Assembly: GCF_019343495.1 (NCBI RefSeq)
Contig: NZ_CP072549.1
Coordinates: forward strand, 62,001-126,000
Direction of reading: 5' to 3'
From: Acinetobacter lwoffii
GTDB lineage: Bacteria > Pseudomonadota > Gammaproteobacteria > Pseudomonadales > Moraxellaceae
Length of the DNA stretch: 64,000 bases
Of the stretch, positions 36,351 through 45,037 are shown piece after piece (position 1 is the first letter of the stretch; each line of letters starts with the position of its first letter). Both the position numbers and the translations under genes were made by a program. The notes beneath the pieces are model-generated. The model was not told where the DNA came from, made no database searches, and saw only the letters and a program-made list of their open reading frames with translations.

Positions 36351-37313
36351 TTCCAGCATCAGCAAAACGTCATGGACGTCTTGTGTTCTTAAGGTATTCA
36401 CTTTGCTCAAGGCTTGTTCATGCTCTAGACTATAAAGATTGCCCAAGTCTTGATGAGCGTTAAAGCGTTTATAACTCCAGTGATAATGTTCTGGATGGCG
36501 ACGAATTAAATTTTCAATACTATTAATAATAACTTGGGTACCCTGATTGGCATTACCACTATAAATTTTTTCATCAACTGCTTCGATAAAGATATCGAAT
36601 CCATCATCAGTATTACGCAAGGCATATAAAAACAGGGCACGCGCTTTGGTCTTTTGAATCAGTTTGGCACTCAAATTACTCGTAGCTAAAGGCACACCGA
36701 AATATGGAATATATTCACCACCGATATTCGGGGTATGATCCGGCAGGATGACCGTAGTGCCGCCTTGTTTTAAGGCCTTAAAAATCTGACGGACACCAGA
36801 TTCATCGGTCGGTACCAGATGCGCCTGTTCCCGGCTACGGGCAGCCCGTACAAATTGATCTGCAGCCTGATTTTTCACAGGTTTGTACATAATGGTCATT
36901 GAGGTGAACTGGGCAATATAGGCATTCATAATTTCCCAGGTACCAAAATGTGGCACGATTAACACTAGGCCTTTATTTTGTGCCAGTGCATCATGCAGTA
37001 GATCTTCGCCAATGACGCGATGCACCCGTTTGATATTTTTCTGATTACTTGAACCCCAAATGGTAAAAAACTCGAAATATGACATTAATTCATTGCGAAC
37101 CGCCGCACGGTTAATACGTTCACGTTCGTCATTGGACAGTTCAGAAAGGCTGATCTCGAGATTGAGGCGAATAATTTCCGAAGTTTTGGTGACTTTGAAA
37201 CTGTTCACAATAAAGGCCAGAAGACGGGCCATCCATCGAGAAACCGGAAGCGGTTGGCGGCTAATGTATTTGAGTAAACCGTAAGCTGAATTCCGTGAGT
37301 CCTGTTTGGTCAT
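36339..37313 (-). CDS. LpxL/LpxM family lipid A acyltransferase
   Basis: 324 residues of the HtrB/MsbB family, which adds secondary acyl chains to lipid A at the inner membrane. The catalytic HX4E motif is in VPHFGTWEIMNAY near residue 122. The conserved DHTPNIGGEYIPYFG lies near residue 194, and HYHWSYKRFN near residue 278 is the usual C-terminal HW-type motif. The N-terminus is only moderately hydrophobic. LpxL versus LpxM cannot be decided here. It is convergent with comEC and divergent from the S49 peptidase. Confidence 0.88.
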   Translation of the reverse strand: MTKQDSRNSAYGLLKYISRQPLPVSRWMARLLAFIVNSFKVTKTSEIIRLNLEISLSELSNDERERINRAAVRNELMSYFEFFTIWGSSNQKNIKRVHRVIGEDLLHDALAQNKGLVLIVPHFGTWEIMNAYIAQFTSMTIMYKPVKNQAADQFVRAARSREQAHLVPTDESGVRQIFKALKQGGTTVILPDHTPNIGGEYIPYFGVPLATSNLSAKLIQKTKARALFLYALRNTDDGFDIFIEAVDEKIYSGNANQGTQVIINSIENLIRRHPEHYHWSYKRFNAHQDLGNLYSLEHEQALSKVNTLRTQDVHDVLLMLESVT

Positions 37314-37438
37314 TGATTTAATATAAGTACAAAAAAAGAGAACAAAATTTATTATAGGCGAAAACGTTTTGTTTAGACAGAATTACCCGATTCAGTGTAT
37401 ATAATGGGCTCAATATAAATCAATTTATTGGATTATTT

Positions 37439-38461
37439 ATGTCCGATTGGCCACCAAAACCTGAAAATCAAATACAAAATACGCAACAACCAGTTCAACC
37501 GACTGGCCCGGAATGGAAACTGCTGGAAAAAGCAGTTTTAGCTTCGGTCGAGGAGCAGCGCCGTGCGCGCCGTTGGGGAATTTTCTTTAAATTCCTGACT
37601 TTTGCTTATCTGCTTGTGGTTATTCTGGCATTGGGCAAGAGCTGTAGTTCAGTCTCGTCAGATGCCAGCGCTGGTGCGGGTTCTCATATTGCAGTCGTGG
37701 ATATTGTGGGTACGATTGCAGCCGACAAGCAGAGTGTCAACAGTAGCAATACCATCAAATCATTGAAAAAAGCCTTTGAAAATAAACAAAGCAAAGCAGT
37801 GGTACTAAATATCAACTCACCTGGCGGTTCACCGGTACAGTCGGATGAGATCTGGCAGGAAATTCAGTATCTGAAAAAACAGCATCCTGGGAAAAAACTG
37901 TATGCCGTGATTGGCGATACGGGGGCTTCAGGTGCTTATTATATTGCTTCAGCCGCGGATGAAATTATTGTCAATCCATCGAGTCTGGTTGGTTCAATTG
38001 GGGTAATCATGCCGAATTATGGTGTGACTAATCTATTGCAAAAGTTAGGCGTTGAAGATCGCACCATGACTTCAGGTGAAAATAAAGCTCTGTTGTCTAT
38101 GACTCAGCCTGTTGATCCTGCACAAAAAGCCCATGTACAGGGTGTGCTAGATAATGTGCATGGTCACTTTATTAATGCAGTGAAACAGGGGCGTGGTAAT
38201 AAATTGAAATCTAATGATCCTGCCATTTTCTCTGGTTTGTTCTGGACCGGTGATCAGGCGGTGAAATTAGGAATTGCGGATCGTATCGGTAGCTTAAATA
38301 CTTTGAAACGTGAACTGAAAACTGAAAAAGCGTTGAATTACACCATTGAATATAGTCCATTTGAATCAGTCTTGGGTCGTATGGGTTCATCGATTGGGGA
38401 TGGAATTGCTTCTTCGGTTGCACAGAAGCTTCAGTCAGAAAATAGCACGACACTGCAATGA
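37439..38461 (+). CDS. sppA: S49 family signal-peptide peptidase (SppA-like)
   Basis: 340 residues, half-length type. A cytoplasmic Pro/Gln-rich N-terminus is followed by one membrane helix (FLTFAYLLVVILALG, about 55-70) and the S49 domain with NSPGGSPVQSDEIWQEI near residue 124. The nucleophile Ser is in GDTGASGAYYIASAADEI near residue 163, followed by NPSSLVGSIGVIMPN; the catalytic Lys is probably in SGENKALLSM. It degrades cleaved signal peptides in the inner membrane. It overlaps the next hydrolase gene by ATGA. Confidence 0.88.
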   Translation: MSDWPPKPENQIQNTQQPVQPTGPEWKLLEKAVLASVEEQRRARRWGIFFKFLTFAYLLVVILALGKSCSSVSSDASAGAGSHIAVVDIVGTIAADKQSVNSSNTIKSLKKAFENKQSKAVVLNINSPGGSPVQSDEIWQEIQYLKKQHPGKKLYAVIGDTGASGAYYIASAADEIIVNPSSLVGSIGVIMPNYGVTNLLQKLGVEDRTMTSGENKALLSMTQPVDPAQKAHVQGVLDNVHGHFINAVKQGRGNKLKSNDPAIFSGLFWTGDQAVKLGIADRIGSLNTLKRELKTEKALNYTIEYSPFESVLGRMGSSIGDGIASSVAQKLQSENSTTLQ

Positions 38462-39261
38462 AACCATTGATTCATTTCGCGCACGCCAATGGCGTGCCAT
38501 CCAAAGTCTATCAAAAGCTGTTTGATGGATTACAAGATGATTACGATGTTATCTATGTGCCGCTTTTAGGGCCAGACAAGCGTTATCCGGTTGATAACCA
38601 TTGGAAAAGCCTGACCCAGCAAGTGATTGACAGTATTGTACGTCAGTCACATGGGCGACCTGTCATTGGTCTGGGGCATTCTTTGGGATCTGTGTTAACT
38701 CTGCAGGCGGCTTTGCAGCGTCCGGAACTGTTTTCACAAATGATCATGCTGGACCCGCCGATGATTATGGGCAAAGAAGCCTTTGCCTTGCATATTGCGA
38801 AAACTTTTCGCTTAAAAGCATTGGATAAAATGTCTCCGGCCGGTCTGTCCAAACGCCGTCGTGACCATTGGGATTCACGTGAACAAGCCGCTGAATTGCT
38901 GCGCCCTAAAGGTTTTTATCAGGATTTTGATGCAGATTGCTTCCAAGCTTATATTGACCATGCCTTGCAGGATGATCCCATCCGGGGTGGGGTAGAACTC
39001 ACTATTCCTAAAATGGATGAGGTCGCAGTCTTTAGAACCAATCCGTCACTATGGTGGTTGCCTCAGGCAAAACCCAAAATTCCTGTGCATTTAGTTGTGG
39101 CTAAGAAAGGTCCATTTCTGGCCCGCAAGTTCCCGCAGCAAGTGCAAAAGAAATTTGGTATTCCTTTTACCGTGGTGGATGGTGGACATATGTTCCCATT
39201 GGAACAACCTGATCAAGTAGCTGGCTTGGTCAAACAGCTGATTCAGCAACAGTCTGCTTGA
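38458..39261 (+). CDS. Alpha/beta hydrolase
   Basis: 267 residues. HANGVPSKVYQKLFDGLQ at the N-terminus is the HG-type oxyanion region, the nucleophile elbow is GLGHSLGS near residue 72, and the catalytic His lies in VDGGHMFPLEQP near residue 243. It is coupled to the sppA-like gene by an ATGA overlap. The substrate is unknown; members are typically esterases or thioesterases. Confidence 0.82.
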   Translation: MKPLIHFAHANGVPSKVYQKLFDGLQDDYDVIYVPLLGPDKRYPVDNHWKSLTQQVIDSIVRQSHGRPVIGLGHSLGSVLTLQAALQRPELFSQMIMLDPPMIMGKEAFALHIAKTFRLKALDKMSPAGLSKRRRDHWDSREQAAELLRPKGFYQDFDADCFQAYIDHALQDDPIRGGVELTIPKMDEVAVFRTNPSLWWLPQAKPKIPVHLVVAKKGPFLARKFPQQVQKKFGIPFTVVDGGHMFPLEQPDQVAGLVKQLIQQQSA

Positions 39262-39282
39262 ATTATTGAATGTATTGGAAAT

Positions 39283-39310
39283 AAAAAACGCATCCGAGGA
39301 TGCGTTTTTT
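39283..39310. terminator. Bidirectional terminator between the hydrolase and purN
   Basis: AAAAAACGCATC / GATGCGTTTTTT stem with loop CGAG, with A and T runs on opposite sides. It serves two convergent genes. Confidence 0.9.
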
Positions 39311-39326
39311 TAATATCTAAATTTTT

Positions 39327-39956
39327 TTAGAACTTGCAGAATTGAACAGGCGCTTGCATTTTCTCATTTCGATACAGCACACCATCTTCAGTATGTTGAA
39401 TCGTACCGCTACAAATCCATTCTACGACTTGTGGATAGATCACATGCTCGAGGCTATGCACACGTGTTGCCAAATTTTCTACCGTATCGTGGTGAGAAAC
39501 CTTGAGAACACCTTGCGCAAGTGCTTGGCCTGCATCCAGCTCAGCCGTGACATAATGCACCGTACAACCGTGCAGAACATCACCGGTATTGAGTACGCGC
39601 TGATGCGTATGCATGCCTTTATAATAAGGCAATAGGGACGGATGAATATTCAACATTTTCCCTTCCCAGGCTTTCACAAATTTTTCACTTAAAATTCGCA
39701 TAAAGCCGGCAAGTACCACTAGATCTACATCCCAGTCCAAAAGCTGTTGATGCATCACATCATCAAAAGCTTCACGACTTGGATATTGCTTGTGTTCAAT
39801 AACTGCAGTCTGAATGCCTGCGTGTTGTGCACGCGTTAAAGCAAAGGCTTCAGGTTTGTTGGAAATCACGCCCACAATTTGCCCTGAAAGATTGGCATCA
39901 ATCAAGGCTTGCAGATTTGATCCGCTACCTGAAACAAGTACAGCAATTTTAATCAT
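39327..39956 (-). CDS. purN: Phosphoribosylglycinamide formyltransferase
   Basis: 209 residues. PurN transfers a formyl group from 10-formyl-THF to GAR in purine synthesis. Substrate loop VSGSGSNLQALIDANL at the N-terminus; catalytic Asn-His-Asp are in MLNIHPSLLPYYKGMHTHQR and the later SHHDTVENLATRVH region. It is downstream of purM by 6 bp. Confidence 0.96.
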   Translation of the reverse strand: MIKIAVLVSGSGSNLQALIDANLSGQIVGVISNKPEAFALTRAQHAGIQTAVIEHKQYPSREAFDDVMHQQLLDWDVDLVVLAGFMRILSEKFVKAWEGKMLNIHPSLLPYYKGMHTHQRVLNTGDVLHGCTVHYVTAELDAGQALAQGVLKVSHHDTVENLATRVHSLEHVIYPQVVEWICSGTIQHTEDGVLYRNEKMQAPVQFCKF

Positions 39957-39962
39957 GCGAAA

Positions 39963-41033
39963 TTACGCGAAGATCACACGAATTTTTTCGTCTGCACCTG
40001 CAACCGATTCAGCATGGTCTTGAATCTGACCCATCGCCCATGCTTTTTCACCAAGCTGGTTGAGTAATTCAACAGTTTTGTCTGCATCCGCAGCATCAAC
40101 AACCAGCACCATGCCGACGCCACAGTTGAAAGTACGGTACATTTCAAACTGGTCTACGCCGCCTTCACGTTGTAGAAGCTTGAATAGCTCAGGCCATTCC
40201 CAAGAAGATTCATTTACCAGCGCTTGAGCACCGTTTGGAAGTACGCGAGGCAAGTTACCTGGTAAACCACCACCGGTGATGTGTGCCATCGCATGGACAT
40301 CAACGTGTTTTAACAGTTCAAGAATTGGTTTTACATAAATGCGTGTTGGTTCCATTGCAACATCTGCAAGTGGGCGGCCATCGACGATTTGATTCAGGTC
40401 AACGTTTTTCACGTCCAGGATTTTACGAAGCAGTGAGTAGCCGTTTGAGTGCGCACCTGAAGAAGCTACACCAATTAAAACGTCACCCGCTTTGACTTTA
40501 GAGCCATCAATAATTTTACTTTGCTCAACAACACCGACACAGAAACCTGCAAGATCGTAATCTTCGCCTTCATACATGCCTGGCATTTCAGCAGTTTCAC
40601 CGCCAACTAATGCACAGCCAGCAAGTTCACAACCAGCGCCAATACCAGTGACTACATTTGCAGCAACATCAACATTTAAGTGACCAGTTGCATAATAATC
40701 AAGGAAGAACAGTGGTTCAGCACCACAGACAAGAAGGTCATTCACGCACATTGCAACCAGGTCTTGACCAATTGTGTCATGACGGTTCAAATTCAGTGCC
40801 AGACGTAATTTTGTACCAACACCATCTGTGCCAGATACGAGAACAGGTTCTTCATAACCTTTAGGAATTTTACAAAGTGCACCAAAGCCACCTAGACCGC
40901 CCATAACTTCGGGACGTGAGGTACGCTTAGCGACAGATTTGATACGATCGACTAACGCGTCGCCCGCCTCAATGTCGACACCTGCATCTTTGTAGCTTAA
41001 ACCAGTGTTTGGGGTAGAAGTTGAGTTGCTCAT
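39963..41033 (-). CDS. purM: Phosphoribosylformylglycinamidine cyclo-ligase
   Basis: 356 residues. PurM (AIR synthetase) closes the imidazole ring, the fifth purine step. Motifs: [36 protein letters not shown] (near residue 66), [14 protein letters not shown] (near residue 140) and [18 protein letters not shown] (near residue 255). It forms an operon with purN. The divergent perM gene is 135 bp away, as in many gammaproteobacteria. Confidence 0.97.
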   Translation of the reverse strand: MSNSTSTPNTGLSYKDAGVDIEAGDALVDRIKSVAKRTSRPEVMGGLGGFGALCKIPKGYEEPVLVSGTDGVGTKLRLALNLNRHDTIGQDLVAMCVNDLLVCGAEPLFFLDYYATGHLNVDVAANVVTGIGAGCELAGCALVGGETAEMPGMYEGEDYDLAGFCVGVVEQSKIIDGSKVKAGDVLIGVASSGAHSNGYSLLRKILDVKNVDLNQIVDGRPLADVAMEPTRIYVKPILELLKHVDVHAMAHITGGGLPGNLPRVLPNGAQALVNESSWEWPELFKLLQREGGVDQFEMYRTFNCGVGMVLVVDAADADKTVELLNQLGEKAWAMGQIQDHAESVAGADEKIRVIFA

Positions 41034-41168
41034 AATGAAGTCTCCGCATTCGCGGGTGCGATTATAACCTGAATATGTAAAACTCTTATGGTATTTGTGG
41101 CCTAAAATGCTATCTTTATTAAAATATTTTAATTTTTAGAATGATTAATAGAGAAAAGGCAAGATTCT

Positions 41169-42389
41169 ATGGTCGATCGTACTTTACGGCGCATTCTTAT
41201 ACTTGCTGGTATAGCATTGATACTTTGGGTTTTATATCTGCTTAAACCAGTTGTAGTTCCTTTTGTTGCAGCTTTTCTAATTGCTTATTTATTTAGCCCC
41301 TTGGTTAATGTTTTGCACCGCATTGGGCTGGCTCGATGGCTCTCGATCAGTATCGTATTTATCGGGATTGGGATCGTGGTTACATTGGTGATGTGGTATC
41401 TGGTGCCACTAGTCTGGCAGCAGCTGATGTATGCGCGTGATAGCATTCCGGCCGGGATTCACTGGATCAATTACACGTTCCTACCTTGGCTTTCCGATAG
41501 CTTTAATCTGGTTCCGATGGAGATCGATACTGACCAGATTTCCTCAGTAGTAATGGACTATGTCCAGACCAATTATAGTGCTGACAGTATTCAGGCAATG
41601 CTGCTGAAACTGGCACAATCTGGTCTGAACTTTATCCAGATTGGTGGCACGATTGTCCTGATTCCGATTATTGCCTTTTATTTCTTGCTGGATTGGGATC
41701 GTATGTTAGACAGCTTACGCCGTCTAATTCCCCGTCCTTATGAAAAAACAACCTTAACTATTGTGAGTGAATGTCATAGTGTGTTAGGTGCCTTTGTCAA
41801 AGGTCAGTTCCTAGTCATGGTTCTGCTGGGCGTAGTCTATGCAGTGGGACTGCAACTGATTGGCCTAGAGATTGGCTTGATCATTGGGATGATTGCCGGA
41901 TTGTGCAGTATCATTCCGTATCTTGGTTTTGCGGTTGGAATTATTGCCGCAGTCATTGCAACCTTTTTCCAATTTGGAATCGACTGGTGGCAACTGGTAT
42001 TGGTCGGGATTGTCTTTATGGTCGGGCAGGCCGTCGAAGGCTATATTCTGCAACCGTTCTTGCTAGGTGATAAAATCGGTCTTTCTCCTGTAGCTGTAGT
42101 GTTTGCAGTTCTGGCAGGTGCACAACTGGCCGGTTTCTTGGGCATGCTGATTGCCTTACCGGTGGCAGCCGTGATTGTGGTACTGCTGCGGCATATCCGT
42201 GAGTATTATGAACATACGCCATTTTATGGTGATCGGGCTGTTATCATACAAGATGCCTCTACCGGTTCAATCAATATTGAAACAGCAGACTTAGATGTTG
42301 ATATTGAAATGAAAAAGCCACAGAAAAAACCGCTGCAAGCAGAGGAGAACTCAAGTAAAATTCACGATCCACATCGTAAAGACTCATAA
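41169..42389 (+). CDS. perM: AI-2E family transporter (PerM type)
   Basis: 406-residue inner-membrane protein. It has N-terminal helices from ILILAGIALILWVLYLLKPV, a hydrophilic domain (about 75-150), then five or six helices with the family motif FVKGQFLVMVLLGVVYAVGL near residue 210 and LIGLEIGLIIGMIAGLCSII near residue 234. The charged tail (KKPQKKPLQAEENSSK) is cytoplasmic. The purM-perM-hda order is conserved. The substrate is uncertain: the family name comes from autoinducer-2 export, while some members are Na+/H+ antiporters. Confidence 0.88.
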   Translation: MVDRTLRRILILAGIALILWVLYLLKPVVVPFVAAFLIAYLFSPLVNVLHRIGLARWLSISIVFIGIGIVVTLVMWYLVPLVWQQLMYARDSIPAGIHWINYTFLPWLSDSFNLVPMEIDTDQISSVVMDYVQTNYSADSIQAMLLKLAQSGLNFIQIGGTIVLIPIIAFYFLLDWDRMLDSLRRLIPRPYEKTTLTIVSECHSVLGAFVKGQFLVMVLLGVVYAVGLQLIGLEIGLIIGMIAGLCSIIPYLGFAVGIIAAVIATFFQFGIDWWQLVLVGIVFMVGQAVEGYILQPFLLGDKIGLSPVAVVFAVLAGAQLAGFLGMLIALPVAAVIVVLLRHIREYYEHTPFYGDRAVIIQDASTGSINIETADLDVDIEMKKPQKKPLQAEENSSKIHDPHRKDS

Positions 42390-42403
42390 GGCCACAAAAT
42401 CGT

Positions 42404-43108
42404 ATGCGTCAATTGCAGTTAGATATAGAACCTCAGCTCGATGCCCGAATCAGTGATTTTTCAGGGCCGGGTTGGGGGCATGTCATTGATGCTGTCCGTC
42501 AATTACATGCAGGCCTGATCAACCAATTTTATGTCTATGGGGGAGCCGGTACAGGTAAAAGTCATTTGTTGTCTGCCATCTGTGACTCTTATCTGGAAGT
42601 AGGTAAATCTGCAATTCAGGTATCTTTGCTTGAGCTTTTAGATGCACCGACTGAGGCGATTACTTCTCTAGATCGTTTTGATCTGGTAGCACTTGATGAT
42701 ATCGAAGCGATTAGTGGCGTACCCCATTGGCAACGCGCAGTATTTCACTTGATTAATTATAATAATGAAGGTGGTGGGCAGTTGGTGTTTTCGTCACGTT
42801 TTGCACCTATCGAACTCAAACTCGAATTGCCAGATTTACAATCCCGTCTCACGCAGGCGGTCAGTACCCGTGTTCCGAGTGGCAGTTTGTATGCTGATCG
42901 CTATGCGCTGGTTTCCTCGGTGCTTGATCGTCGTGGGATCCATCTAGACCCTCAAATTTTTGACTATTTACTCAGCCATGGACCGCATCAAACTTCAGTA
43001 CTGCTTCAAAGATTAGAGCAGATTATTCAATTACTTAAAGGGGAAAAATTGAAAGTCAGCAATGCTAATCTGCGGCAGATATATGCCTTGATTGACGAAT
43101 ATCGGTAA
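42404..43108 (+). CDS. hda: DnaA regulatory inactivator Hda
   Basis: 234 residues. Hda with the sliding clamp stimulates DnaA-ATP hydrolysis to prevent re-initiation. The N-terminus MRQLQLDIEP holds the clamp-binding QLQLD motif. The AAA+ domain has Walker A YGGAGTGKSHLL near residue 46 and LVALDDIEAISG as Walker B. The arginine finger lies in LQSRLTQAVSTRV. It lacks the DnaA DNA-binding domain, as expected. It follows perM by 14 bp. Confidence 0.93.
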   Translation: MRQLQLDIEPQLDARISDFSGPGWGHVIDAVRQLHAGLINQFYVYGGAGTGKSHLLSAICDSYLEVGKSAIQVSLLELLDAPTEAITSLDRFDLVALDDIEAISGVPHWQRAVFHLINYNNEGGGQLVFSSRFAPIELKLELPDLQSRLTQAVSTRVPSGSLYADRYALVSSVLDRRGIHLDPQIFDYLLSHGPHQTSVLLQRLEQIIQLLKGEKLKVSNANLRQIYALIDEYR

Positions 43109-43122
43109 ATCACAAAAAATCT

Positions 43123-43187
43123 TGAGTAATTACTCAGTCTATGCCACAGTAAGGCAAAATAATTCGCTGTTGCAAGGATTCTGCAAC
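43123..43187 (+). promoter_or_regulatory. Two inverted repeats upstream of the CSLREA genes
   Basis: TGAGTAATTACTCA (43123-43136) is a perfect 14-bp palindrome. GTTGCA-N7-TGCAAC (43169-43187) is a second inverted repeat 32 bp further on. Both lie 40-110 bp upstream of the first CSLREA gene, where operators would be expected. Neither is followed by a T tract, so terminator function for hda is unlikely. No clear promoter hexamers could be assigned. Confidence 0.4.
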
Positions 43188-43228
43188 TTTAGAAGAAAAA
43201 GAAAGAAATAAAAATTAAGGAGAAGGTT

Positions 43229-45028
43229 ATGCTCAAGAAGAGCATAGGCATAGCTTTGCTATGTATAGCGGGGCAGTCGTATAGTGCAGATATTATTGTA
43301 ACCACTACAGAAGATATTGAAAAAGATGACAAGGAATGTTCACTTCGAGAAGCTGTTGAGTATGTTAACCGTGGCTTAGCCAAAGCAGGTTTTATGGGGT
43401 GTGGTGGGGAGAACTCATCCAGTACCATTATTTTAAAAGAAAAAAATACCTATGTGTTGAACCAGCATATTGCGATTAAAAAATCTCTTACCATCCGTGC
43501 GGTCGCAGAAAGTGATGGTGAATTCAGTACGGATGAAAAAGCATTAGGTTTGCATAATGCTCATATTCAAATGAAAGGTATCGATAATCTTTTCCGGATC
43601 AACAGTACAGATACATTGGTTCAGTTAAATTTGAAAGAACTGGATCTTGAAGGCTGTGGTAAAACCAGTTGTGCTGAACAAGGTGGCCTAATTTATAATA
43701 AAGGTCAGCTAATTCTAGAATATAACCGTCTATTTAATGCTGCTGCCAACTTGGGTGGGGCAATTTATAATGCTGGCAAGTTTGGACAGAACTTAACAAG
43801 CCGTGCACAAATTAAAAATAGTCTGATCGAAAATAATAAAGCCCAACGAGGCGGGATCCTGTATAGCGAGCTACCTGCTTTCCTCATTTATCAAAGTGTA
43901 CTTAAAAATAACCAGACACTGGATAATTCAGCGACCAATATTTATAGCGCGGGACAGTTTGCTGACTCCAGTAAAGATCAAGGTATTAGTGGGGAAATAT
44001 TAAGTAGTACGATACTAAAAAATAAGGGTGTACTCATTAATGTCCTGGACGGGGTGGGATTGAATAATCTCACCATGGTTGATAATGAAAATACTGCTTT
44101 ACGTATCTATGCGCCGTATGGCAGAGCTTATGTAGCGAATAGTATTATTTTAAGAAATGGTACACAGGATTGCCAAATTATCACTGGTGACAAGTCTGTG
44201 TCGCAAAATAATCTGCTGACAGCCTCGTGTGGTGTAGGGGATTCCGTCGCACCGAACCAGTTCTGGAGTGGTACACGACTTTTTGCTGAATCCTCAGATA
44301 AAAGTGAAGGTGCTTGTCAGACCCTACAAGAAAATAATAATGCCATACTTTGTCCATACAGCGTTCCTAAAGGACAATTTCTCGGTTATATGCGCCCACG
44401 AATTTTGTTGAACTATATCCTTGTGAGTGAATCACCGATTGTGAATAGAGGCACAGGATTGAGTTTAGCAAATCCAACGGTAGCATGTGAAGCGGCAGAT
44501 CAGCGCGGGATCAACCGTTTGATGGATAATCTGTTTTGTGATCGAGGTGCTGTTGAAATCACGATACCAATCTCAGGCAGTCTGGTGGGACAAGATCTGT
44601 TAAAGGGTGAAATCGCCAAGTTTTCAATTGAATCTTATCTGGGAGATAGTGATTTAATTCCAAAAGAACAGTGTAATGCTATTGTTGGTCAGAATCCGAC
44701 GGGTGAGACTTGGCAAGATGGCTGTTTGAAAGTGGTACAAACCAAAACAGCTTCCAAGGGTAAAACAGTCATCGATATTCATGGCAATGTCGTTTATACC
44801 CCGGATTCTACCTGGCATGGAGCAGATATTTTCGAACTACAAGTGGTGACCTCATCGACACGGTTTAATAAAAGTAAACCTTATTTGACTATTACTACTC
44901 AAATTGTTCAGGAGCCAAAAAATGAAATGGAAGACAAAGCAGTCAAAACTTCAGGTGGTTCATGGGGTTGTGGTGGACTACTGATTTTACTCGGATTAAT
45001 AGGTTTACGCCGTGGATTAAAAGATTAA
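43229..45028 (+). CDS. CSLREA-domain surface protein with GlyGly-CTERM-like tail (rhombotarget A-like)
   Basis: 599 residues. Signal peptide MLKKSIGIALLCIAGQSYSA; CSLREA motif at residues 37-42; then a right-handed beta-helix-like region with Asn-rich repeats (LIYNKGQLILEYN, GGAIYNAG); a Cys-containing segment with DQRGINRLMDNLFCDRGAVE near residue 430; an Ig/cadherin-like stretch (VVYTPDSTWHGADIFELQVV); and a tail SGGSWGCGGLLILLGLIGLRRGLKD-type end: glycine patch, hydrophobic helix, basic residues. That tail is the GlyGly-CTERM sorting signal normally cleaved by rhombosortase. Strong SD AAGGAGAAGG. The next gene is a diverged copy 9 bp away. Confidence 0.82.
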   Translation: MLKKSIGIALLCIAGQSYSADIIVTTTEDIEKDDKECSLREAVEYVNRGLAKAGFMGCGGENSSSTIILKEKNTYVLNQHIAIKKSLTIRAVAESDGEFSTDEKALGLHNAHIQMKGIDNLFRINSTDTLVQLNLKELDLEGCGKTSCAEQGGLIYNKGQLILEYNRLFNAAANLGGAIYNAGKFGQNLTSRAQIKNSLIENNKAQRGGILYSELPAFLIYQSVLKNNQTLDNSATNIYSAGQFADSSKDQGISGEILSSTILKNKGVLINVLDGVGLNNLTMVDNENTALRIYAPYGRAYVANSIILRNGTQDCQIITGDKSVSQNNLLTASCGVGDSVAPNQFWSGTRLFAESSDKSEGACQTLQENNNAILCPYSVPKGQFLGYMRPRILLNYILVSESPIVNRGTGLSLANPTVACEAADQRGINRLMDNLFCDRGAVEITIPISGSLVGQDLLKGEIAKFSIESYLGDSDLIPKEQCNAIVGQNPTGETWQDGCLKVVQTKTASKGKTVIDIHGNVVYTPDSTWHGADIFELQVVTSSTRFNKSKPYLTITTQIVQEPKNEMEDKAVKTSGGSWGCGGLLILLGLIGLRRGLKD

Positions 45029-45037
45029 GGAAAAATC

